DNA of 64,000 nt from an uncultured Campylobacter sp. (GTDB taxonomy: Bacteria > Campylobacterota > Campylobacteria > Campylobacterales > Campylobacteraceae), in contig NZ_CALBWL010000023.1 of NCBI RefSeq assembly GCF_937973075.1, forward strand, positions 6,037 to 70,036. The letters run 5' to 3'. Each line of letters begins with the position of its first letter. Within the stretch, counting starts at the first letter, position 1. The position numbers and the translations under genes are program-made. The notes beneath the pieces were generated by a model. It ran no database searches and had not been told where the DNA came from. It saw nothing but the letters and a program-made list of their open reading frames with translations. Positions 58,312 through 64,000 of the stretch are shown in pieces.

Positions 58312-58403
58312 GCGCGAGTGCTGCGATTAAATTTAGCAGGCGTGGCGTGGCGATTAAATTTAACAGACGCCGCGCCGCGCGAGCGCTGCGATTAAATTTA
58401 GCT
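58312..58403. repeat. Short degenerate direct repeats around GATTAAATTTA
   Basis: A 27-nt unit at 58312-58338 recurs at 58377-58403 with one difference; a partial copy (GGCGATTAAATTTAAC) lies between them. Each contains GCGATTAAATTTA. Possibly a small duplication of intergenic DNA. Confidence 0.6.
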
Positions 58404-58499
58404 AGCGCGGAGGTATTCGTGCGCCGCGTAAATTTTAAAATTTAAATCCTACGCTGCGGCAGGTCCGCACGCAGCGGCGGCAAAAGAAAAGGTTGAAAA

Positions 58500-58919
58500 A
58501 TGGTTTTACTCAGGGCGGCTATTTCGGCTTTAATTTTAGCGAGTGTCTGTTTTGGCGCCGTAGAGGCGCAAGATCACGGCGCGGTAAGCGGACAAAAACA
58601 GACGATAGGGGGCGGAGGGAGAGATGACCAGACGCCCGCAGGCAAGCAAAGTAGCGAAACAAGCGCAACAAAGCGCGCAGACGAGCAAGGCGGCGAGGCG
58701 CAAAATTTTAAAATCAAAAGACGCTATTTTCGCAGCTGTTCGTGCCTACACAAACAAAAATCAAAGGAGCCAGTCTATCTCTATGATGAAATTTCGCAAG
58801 AGCAGGCCGAAAAATCGGCGAGCTATTTCATCGGCTATTTCAAAGAGGGCAAGCTAAGCCGCTATGAAAAAATTTACGAAGGTGAAAGAGCTTTTTCGAG
58901 CGAGGATATAAAGCGGTAG
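58500..58919 (+). CDS. Small secreted protein, unknown function
   Basis: The 139-residue product has a signal peptide (LLRAAISALILASVCFGAVEA), then a low-complexity Gly/Gln/Thr/Ser linker (SGQKQTIGGGGRDDQTPAGK) and a C-terminal region with RRYFRSCSCLHKQKSKEP and KSASYFIGYFKEGKLSRYEK. The latter looks like one unit of the Tyr/Gly repeats of its neighbours. A weak ribosome binding site (AAAGG) precedes it. It probably shares a transcript with the 476-residue protein beginning 33 nt later. No family recognised. Confidence 0.55.
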   Translation: MVLLRAAISALILASVCFGAVEAQDHGAVSGQKQTIGGGGRDDQTPAGKQSSETSATKRADEQGGEAQNFKIKRRYFRSCSCLHKQKSKEPVYLYDEISQEQAEKSASYFIGYFKEGKLSRYEKIYEGERAFSSEDIKR

Positions 58920-58952
58920 ACGCAATTTAAAATTTAGATAAAAGGAGCGGTC

Positions 58953-60383
58953 ATGAGAGATGTTTTTAAAATTTCGCCCGAGGGTGCGGCAGATTTTACG
59001 GCGGCAAATTTAAAGGCGCGAGCGATTATTTCGGCGGGTGCTTTTAGAGCGCTAGCGGCGGTAAATTCGAGGGCGCGGACGGCAGTTTTAGCAGGCTCCA
59101 TTTTGGCGGCGACATTAGCTCTCGCGATGCCTGTGGGCGCAACCGAGACGGGCGAGGCAGCGACGAAACATGCGGCGGCGGATAAAATTTGCCTGCAAAA
59201 GACGAGTTATAAAACAGAGGGCGGCGCCGTGCCGCGCTACGAATATGAAGTGAGCCAAAACTACGACGCCAAAACCCGCCGCCTACAAAAAATCTACAAA
59301 AAGAGCGGCGAAGAGGGGATGTCCGTATCGAAAAGCTTCAGCAAATTTGACGAAAGTGGCGAGCGCGAGATCGAAAATGTCGAATACGACTGGGACGCGG
59401 ATACAAACAAATTGCGCGAAACGGCGAGAAGCAAGCAGGAGATCGCTGCTGACGGCTCAAAAATTTATTTCAGCCTGCAAAGCAAGGACGGCAAGCCATA
59501 CGACGGAGAAAAAGCCGTCGAAAAGCGCGAAGGCAAAACGGAAATTTTGCAAAATTTCACGCTAAAAAAGGGCAGATGGACGCCGACGCACCTTACAAAA
59601 AGGATTGTCGATGAAAACGACAGAAACAATTTCGTAGCGACCTACGAATGGGATGCTAAAGCGAAAAAATGGATGCCGTACGAAAAATCGATATATCACT
59701 ACAACGGCGATGTTTACGCGGGCTCCGAAGGCTACGCGTGGCGCGGCAAATGGGTGCCGCTTACAAAACATACCGTCTTTACGGCAGCGGACGGGACGCG
59801 CAGCGAGATAAATTTTATATGGAAAGACGGCGCCTGGCAGCGCGATGAAAAGATCTTGCGCAAGATCGAGCCTAAGTATAGGCGCTTTAGCGAGCTAAGA
59901 TCGCGCTGGGACGCCGCAAAAAGCGAGTGGAGGGAGTACTACAAAAACGTGCACGAGGAGACCAAGGAAAGCAGGCTGCTACGCGAGCAGACCGTGCTTT
60001 GGCGCGAGGAGTCGCAGTGCTGGGAGGTCGTGTTTGAAAACGAGTTTAGCTACGACGCGCGCGGCAACGTGATAAAAAATCGCGCGGCTTCCGATGGCAA
60101 GCAGTACGAGTATATCTACGGCTACGACGAAGCGGGCAACAACATCTCTATCACACTGCGCGAGCCTGATGAGAGCGGCAAATGGCACGAGACGCAAAGG
60201 ACGCAAAACGTCTTTGAGCAGGGCATTTTAGCGCACGACGTCCTGGATCGCGGCTTCATCGGCGACTACATAGCCGCGGGCAAAAACGCGATCAAAAGCA
60301 GCAAGCAGTATTTTCTAAAGGACGGCGAGTTTAAGCTAAACGAAACTCGCGAGTGGGTTTACGGAAAGTGCGAGCCGCAATAA
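58953..60383 (+). CDS. Secreted Trp/Tyr-repeat protein, paralogue B
   Basis: A 476-residue protein similar to the 411-residue protein at 57022. The N-terminus carries 43 residues before a hydrophobic stretch (TAVLAGSILAATLALAMPVG) that looks like a signal sequence, so translation may start further in, although AAAGGAG fits this ATG. Repeats follow: VEYDWDADTNKLRETARSK, TYEWDAKAKKWMPYEKSIYH, AWRGKWVPLTKHTVFTAAD, WKDGAWQRDEKILRK, EYIYGYDEAGNNISITLRE and, at the end, FLKDGEFKLNETREWVYG. The tandem arrangement with paralogue A suggests local duplication and divergence. Function unknown. Confidence 0.72.
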   Translation: MRDVFKISPEGAADFTAANLKARAIISAGAFRALAAVNSRARTAVLAGSILAATLALAMPVGATETGEAATKHAAADKICLQKTSYKTEGGAVPRYEYEVSQNYDAKTRRLQKIYKKSGEEGMSVSKSFSKFDESGEREIENVEYDWDADTNKLRETARSKQEIAADGSKIYFSLQSKDGKPYDGEKAVEKREGKTEILQNFTLKKGRWTPTHLTKRIVDENDRNNFVATYEWDAKAKKWMPYEKSIYHYNGDVYAGSEGYAWRGKWVPLTKHTVFTAADGTRSEINFIWKDGAWQRDEKILRKIEPKYRRFSELRSRWDAAKSEWREYYKNVHEETKESRLLREQTVLWREESQCWEVVFENEFSYDARGNVIKNRAASDGKQYEYIYGYDEAGNNISITLREPDESGKWHETQRTQNVFEQGILAHDVLDRGFIGDYIAAGKNAIKSSKQYFLKDGEFKLNETREWVYGKCEPQ

Positions 60384-60398
60384 AATTTGGAAAACCTT

Positions 60399-60701
60399 AT
60401 GAACGAGCCTTATATCGTTAAAATTTCAGATAGCGACGCGATGATGTTCGGTTGCGAAGCGGACGAGCGGGTGCGCGAATTTGCCGCTAAATTTGACGGC
60501 TGGGAGTACGAAAGCGAGTTTGAGCAGATATACTATCTGCTCGGCACGGACGTTTTTATCGAGGTCGCGAGCGAGGAGAGCTTAAATGAAGGCGCTTTAC
60601 GCGCTCAAATTTCAAACGAAAAGGCTTTGGGCGCTGACGGCGGCGCGACGTTTTTGAGCCTGCGCGAGTGGGACGGCAAGGTGCATTCGCGTGAGCGGTG
60701 A
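60399..60701 (+). CDS. Small protein, unknown function
   Basis: Start chosen at ATG 60399 (GGAAAA upstream); a TTG 12 nt earlier is possible. The 100-residue product reads NEPYIVKISDSDAMMFGCEA and GWEYESEFEQIYYLLGTDVF, then an Ala/Glu-rich C-terminus with FLSLREWDGKVHSRER. It is acidic, soluble and has no signal peptide, so it is presumably cytosolic, in contrast to the exported proteins around it. It follows the 476-residue gene by 15 nt and overlaps the next frame by 11 nt. No family recognised; an immunity-like role is conceivable but unsupported. Confidence 0.6.
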   Translation: MNEPYIVKISDSDAMMFGCEADERVREFAAKFDGWEYESEFEQIYYLLGTDVFIEVASEESLNEGALRAQISNEKALGADGGATFLSLREWDGKVHSRER

Positions 60702-60942
60702 AATTTTACGCGCGATAAGCGAGGATGAGGACGGCGGCGCGGCGTATCTGCTTCTTAGCCCGCGACATATCGCCGCAGAGGAGCTGCGAGGCGCCTTTGC
60801 GGACAAGCAGCCGCAGGAATTTGCGCGCATTATTGAGGCTTTGGAAACCAAATACGACTGCAAAGACCGAATGTTCTGCTACGTCGTTTGCTATTTTACG
60901 CCGAAAGGCAAAGAGGGGATGCGGGCGGACTTCGGCGTCTGA
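60691..60942 (+). CDS. Small protein, unknown function (GTG start)
   Basis: The 83-residue frame begins at GTG 60691, inside the end of the previous gene, and reads SGEILRAISEDEDGGAAYLL, then EFARIIEALETKYDCKDRMF and CYVVCYFTPKGKEGMRADFG. Coupled translation is likely. The composition (acidic, soluble) resembles the previous gene, and the two might once have been one longer protein. No family recognised. Confidence 0.5.
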   Translation: MSGEILRAISEDEDGGAAYLLLSPRHIAAEELRGAFADKQPQEFARIIEALETKYDCKDRMFCYVVCYFTPKGKEGMRADFGV

Positions 60943-61104
60943 ATTTAAAGCGCGGCGGATAAATTTAAAATTTGACCGCGCAGCGCACTCGCGCCGAATG
61001 GCGAAGGTTTTATCTTACGCGTAAGACTTGCGCCGTATGGGTACAAGTGAAATTTTAAGCGACGAAATTTAAACCGCCGCGACAAGCGAAATGGAGGGGG
61101 CAAA

Positions 61105-61452
61105 ATGTTAAAATCCATAAAATTTAGGGGCGAAAGCATCGAGGAGCTGGAGGTTTGGTACTACGCCCCAAAGCACGAATGTAGCGCGGCGGAATTCGCG
61201 CGAGAGTGCGGCAAGCTCGTGCGCGTGGACTTTGGGCTCGCCTCCCTTTACGAGATAAAATTTGAAAAATTTATGCCAAGCGAGCCCGATGATTTTATGA
61301 AAGAGCGGATAACGGCTGCTTTGAGCGCGGCAGGGCTATCAGACGAGCCTCGTAATTTCGCAACGGGCGGCGAGAACGACTGGGACTGGCAGGAGTGCTC
61401 GTTTGAGGCGAGCGGGCAGCGATTTTTACGCATCTGGGCGACATCGGCTTGA
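61105..61452 (+). CDS. Small soluble protein, unknown function
   Basis: The 115-residue product starts MLKSIKFRGESIEELEVWYY after the strong ribosome binding site GGAGGGGG (7 nt spacing). It continues EFARECGKLVRVDFGLASLY, EIKFEKFMPSEPDDFMKERI and NDWDWQECSFEASGQRFLRI. No signal peptide or membrane segment. The block ECSFEASGQRFLRIW and acidic character hint at a small alpha/beta protein. No family recognised. It belongs to the run of small cytosolic genes between exported proteins. Confidence 0.6.
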   Translation: MLKSIKFRGESIEELEVWYYAPKHECSAAEFARECGKLVRVDFGLASLYEIKFEKFMPSEPDDFMKERITAALSAAGLSDEPRNFATGGENDWDWQECSFEASGQRFLRIWATSA

Positions 61453-61705
61453 TAAATTTAGCCCGTAGATACTGGCTTTGCACGCACGAGGTTTTAGGCG
61501 GATTTGCCGCAAAGCGCTTGCAAAAGGCGCCGAGTGACGTTAAAATTCCGCGCTACCGCTTATATCGCGCGTATTTGCACGCCTTGAAGCGCGATAGCGT
61601 AAGCCAAGCAGCAAAGCAAGCAAGCGCGCCCCATTTCGTGCAAATTTACGCGCCGAGGCGCAGGCGGCGCCCTGCTCTGAGCCAAAATTTATTTGAAGGG
61701 AAAAT

Positions 61706-62419
61706 ATGAAAAACCTATTTCTAGCCGTGCTTGCGGCATTAGCGCTTAGCGGCTGCGCGGGCTTAAAATGCGGCGCAAAGGACGGGCGAGACGTCGCCGA
61801 GATCGACGTGCCCGAAGATGGCTGGACGAGATATCTAGGCACCGACGGCGAGATCAAGGAGGTCGCATTTTTCACGGTGTTTTTCTCCAAGCAGTTCCGC
61901 CCGCACCCAAAAGATGGCGAAAAGATCGGCTTCGTGCTTACCAAAAAGAGCGGCGAACGCATACCGATAAGGCTCGGCAATATGTATAAGGCGGCAGACG
62001 GCGCATTCGCGCTCGCGGATCTTGACGCGCAGAGCGACGTATGGGGCGGAGCCCGGGAGCTGCGCAGAGTAAAACGGGTGAAATTTTATAAATTTCAAGA
62101 AGGCAGCGTCAAAGTAACGGACTATGAGGCGCAAGGCGGGCTTTGCGAGGCGTTTTACGCAGGCAAAAAGATAAGCGTCAAAAGCGTGCTAAGCCGCCGC
62201 ACGAGCAATGCAGACGGGGCTAGCGGCGAAATTTCCACCGTGCAAACGCAGGGCGAAATATCGCGCGACGCCGTCAAAGCTTTAAACTCGCGGGGAAAAC
62301 CCTCGCTACAAAGCTCTAGTAAAAATTTAGCTAGCAAAAAGAGCGCTGCACAAAAAACCAAGGGCGAGGCGTTAAAACCGGAGACGGAGACGCTAAAAAA
62401 TATTATCTGCTACAGGTAA
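61706..62419 (+). CDS. Putative lipoprotein, unknown function
   Basis: The 237-residue product begins KNLFLAVLAALALSGCAGLK, a lipobox with the lipidated Cys at residue 17. A beta-rich domain follows (DVPEDGWTRYLGTDGEIKEV, FFTVFFSKQFRPHPKDGEKI, VLTKKSGERIPIRLGNMYKA), then from about residue 170 a disordered Ser/Lys/Thr-rich region (SLQSSSKNLASKKSAAQKTK) and a final CYR. Ribosome binding site GAAGGGAAA. No family recognised. Envelope-anchored, with the ecotin-like gene next downstream. Confidence 0.7.
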   Translation: MKNLFLAVLAALALSGCAGLKCGAKDGRDVAEIDVPEDGWTRYLGTDGEIKEVAFFTVFFSKQFRPHPKDGEKIGFVLTKKSGERIPIRLGNMYKAADGAFALADLDAQSDVWGGARELRRVKRVKFYKFQEGSVKVTDYEAQGGLCEAFYAGKKISVKSVLSRRTSNADGASGEISTVQTQGEISRDAVKALNSRGKPSLQSSSKNLASKKSAAQKTKGEALKPETETLKNIICYR

Positions 62420-62503
62420 AAACAAAGTCGATTGAAATTTCAGTTTAATGAGTAAAAATTTTGCTAAAATTTTAAATAAAAATATCTTTTTAAGGAGTAA
62501 AAA

Positions 62504-62929
62504 ATGAGAAAAAGCGTTTTATTTTTCCTATTGCCGCTGTTTTTGTTCGGCGGCGAGGCGCAGAAGCAGCTAAACGTCTTTGAGCTAACGCCGTCAAAGA
62601 TGCCGCCGCAGCAGTTTAAGGTCGAAGCGGTCTTTTCAAAAGAGATCAAGGCCGACTGCAACGACGCGTATCTGATCGGCGGCAAAATAGAGCAAAAAGA
62701 GGGCACGGACGGGCTTTATTACGAGTTTAGCGGCGGCAACGAACTTGCTCAAACGCTGATGCTGTGCAAAACCGAGAAGCAAAAAAAATGGGTCTATTAT
62801 GAGCTTGGAGCGCCTTTTTTCTACACTCCGGGCGAAATTAGAATTTTAGCGCCTAAAGATGTTAAGGTCGAGCTTAGAATTTACGAGCTCGTAGAGAGCA
62901 AAGAGCCTAAAATCCGTAAAATGAAATAA
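62504..62929 (+). CDS. eco: Ecotin-family serine protease inhibitor
   Basis: Ecotin is a periplasmic dimeric inhibitor of trypsin-fold proteases such as neutrophil elastase. The 141-residue protein has a signal peptide (SVLFFLLPLFLFGGEA) and the family blocks FKVEAVFSKEIKADCN, IGGKIEQKEGTDGLYYEFSG, LAQTLMLCKTEKQKKWVYY and IRILAPKDVKVELRIYELV. The disulfide pair is present (Cys52 and Cys88). By alignment to TMMAC of E. coli ecotin, the reactive bond here is Leu85-Met86 (TLMLC), so P1 is Leu instead of Met. A C-terminal basic tail (EPKIRKMK) is extra. Ribosome binding site AAGGAG. Confidence 0.88.
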   Translation: MRKSVLFFLLPLFLFGGEAQKQLNVFELTPSKMPPQQFKVEAVFSKEIKADCNDAYLIGGKIEQKEGTDGLYYEFSGGNELAQTLMLCKTEKQKKWVYYELGAPFFYTPGEIRILAPKDVKVELRIYELVESKEPKIRKMK

Positions 62930-63085
62930 TTTCGCAAGAAGCAGGGCGGACCGAGCTTATACGTGACGGAATTTCCGCCACGCAATAGATTTTTCATCGC
63001 GCAATGGATTTGCGCGCAGGCGAGATAAATTCTACGACGAAGAATGGAATTTTGGCATCAATGGGTCGTTTGGTTAAAATTTCAG

Positions 63086-63091
63086 TATAAT
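63086..63091 (+). promoter_or_regulatory. -10 box of the YbaK-like gene
   Basis: TATAAT 22 nt before the start codon at 63114, followed by AAGGAGAGAG as ribosome binding site. No clear -35. Confidence 0.6.
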
Positions 63092-63113
63092 TTCGTAAAA
63101 ACAAGGAGAGAGC

Positions 63114-63815
63114 ATGTCAGAGAGAATTTTTGAAAGCCTAAAAGAGTTTTTGACGCAGCAGGGCGCGCGCTTCCGCGTCGTAGCTCACGAAAGCGCGGGC
63201 ACCTCCGCCGAAGTCGCCAAAGCCCGAGGCACACAGCTGGGACAAGGCGCAAAGGCGCTAGTTTGCACGATCAAGGGCTTTAAGGACGGGCAAATTTCTT
63301 TCGCGCAAAATTTAAATTTAGCAAACGCCGATGACTCTCAAAACCCCGATGCTTCCTGCGTTGCGAGCGCTCAAGGCTGCGAAAATGGCGCCTGCGCAGC
63401 AAATTTAACTTTAACCGCCGATCAAATCTGCGCCAACGTACCGCAGCAGCTGAAGCTTCCTAGCAACAAACCCGCTGGCAGAAACGGCAGGATCTACGTC
63501 CTAGCGGTCTTCGCAGCCGATCATAAAACCGATCTAAAGCGCTTGGCGCAGGGGCTAGGCGGCACGAAAGCATCGCTCGTAAGCCCCGATGAAGTGGGCG
63601 ATCTCACGGACTGCGTCATCGGCTCGGTGCCGCCCTTTAGCTTCCACGACAAGCTGCTGCTAATCGCCGATCCGTCGCTGTTCGGACGCTTTGAAGAGAT
63701 CGCTTTCAACGCAGGCTTGCTTGATCACTCGATCATTCTAAACGCGCAGGATTATGCGCGCATCGCAGCTCCGCACATTGTTAGCTTCACCGAAAAGGCT
63801 ACGGAAGGCGAATAG
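63114..63815 (+). CDS. YbaK/prolyl-tRNA deacylase family protein with Cys-containing insertion
   Basis: Editing deacylase-type protein that hydrolyses mischarged aminoacyl-tRNA in trans. The fold is seen in FESLKEFLTQQGARFRVVAH, SAGTSAEVAKARGTQLGQGA, KALVCTIKGFKDG, the C-terminal LGGTKASLVSPDEVGDLTDC and IGSVPPFSF, and the final strands. Residues about 65-106 contain an insertion (ADDSQNPDASCVASAQGCEN followed by GACAANLTL), with three Cys residues, where the family has a short turn. Specificity (Cys-tRNA-Pro, Ala-tRNA-Pro or another) cannot be told. Monocistronic. Confidence 0.85.
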   Translation: MSERIFESLKEFLTQQGARFRVVAHESAGTSAEVAKARGTQLGQGAKALVCTIKGFKDGQISFAQNLNLANADDSQNPDASCVASAQGCENGACAANLTLTADQICANVPQQLKLPSNKPAGRNGRIYVLAVFAADHKTDLKRLAQGLGGTKASLVSPDEVGDLTDCVIGSVPPFSFHDKLLLIADPSLFGRFEEIAFNAGLLDHSIILNAQDYARIAAPHIVSFTEKATEGE

Positions 63816-63856
63816 TCGTGCATCGTCCGTTTCACACAAGAACAAGAGGACTCAGA

Positions 63857-63943
63857 TTAAATTAACCCAAAAGCAAGGGCAGAAAAAGACAGCGCGAGAG
63901 TGGTTGTAAAAAGGGCGCTTTGATTTTTGATCTTTTTCTTCAT
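63857..63943 (-). other. Signal-peptide-like 28-codon ORF
   Basis: On the minus strand ATG 63943 reads MKKKIKNQSALFTTTLALSF followed by SALAFGLI and a stop. It has the basic, hydrophobic and small-residue parts of a Sec signal peptide but no mature protein. There is no clear ribosome binding site. Possible remnant of an exported protein gene; the rest would run into the YbaK gene antisense. Confidence 0.3.
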
Positions 63944-64000
63944 ATTAAGGCTTTAAAATTTGCAGTACGATTAGGAGCAAAGAGGGCGCGACCGAAACAA

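Noticed and set aside
61449..61709. Plus-strand frame of 86 codons between the small soluble gene and the lipoprotein
   Set aside because: TTG start without a binding site and a run of Arg/Ala residues; looks like untranslated spacer.

Overview
The window looks like a chromosomal segment of a relatively GC-rich, host-associated Campylobacter (Campylobacterota). The protein families, the gene orders (mqo-pyk; alaS-maf-pbp; metK/sstT-pepF-helicase-truB-ispE-smpB-thioredoxin-clpS-clpA-aat) and the very frequent AAATTT-type words all fit that group. From memory of C. jejuni, csrA is missing between truB and ispE, and the ftsI-like gene is not next to flagellar rod genes. Both would suit a non-motile species such as C. 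gracilis, but that assignment is inference.

Layout. 1-8 kb: start of dnaB (runs off the left edge, with a long low-complexity tail), ispG, a basic secreted protein of unknown function, and groES-groEL behind a near-consensus sigma70 promoter and a CIRCE (HrcA) operator. Next to that promoter are two identical 30-nt repeats around one 35-nt spacer, which look like a minimal orphan CRISPR array. 8-15 kb: an AsmA/TamB-like envelope protein, two small envelope proteins, a YqeY-like protein and a quinol-dependent nitric oxide reductase with an FNR/CRP-type dyad upstream. 15.5-23.7 kb: an accessory island with a 2463-residue RTX/EF-hand/cadherin-like protein, probably exported by a type I system, whose N-terminus resembles the polymorphic toxin type 44 domain. 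It overlaps a four-helix membrane protein (immunity or partner candidate), which is preceded by a small frameshifted gene. 23.7-31 kb: PBP1A, Maf, a membrane protein, AlaRS, a Gfo/Idh/MocA oxidoreductase and ferrochelatase. 31-32 kb: an AT-rich locus with a two-helix membrane protein behind another small broken reading frame.

32-49 kb is housekeeping: a nucleotide-sugar dehydrogenase, an FtsI-like PBP, an N-degron proteolysis operon (clpS-clpA-aat), a thioredoxin lipoprotein, smpB, ispE, truB, a UvrD-family helicase, an SspB-like adaptor candidate, an M3 peptidase, sstT and metK. 49-55 kb: a long gene-poor stretch with one small ORF and a perfect palindromic terminator, then a solitary TRAP binding protein, mqo and pyk. 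55-63 kb is a second accessory stretch of signal-peptide and lipoproteins, including two paralogous Trp-repeat proteins, three small cytosolic proteins of unknown function and an ecotin-family protease inhibitor. A YbaK-type deacylase closes the window.

A recurring oddity is that several conserved enzymes (DnaB, HemH, PepF, YbaK) carry low-complexity insertions or tails rich in Ala, Ser, Asn, Gln and Asp that their families normally lack.
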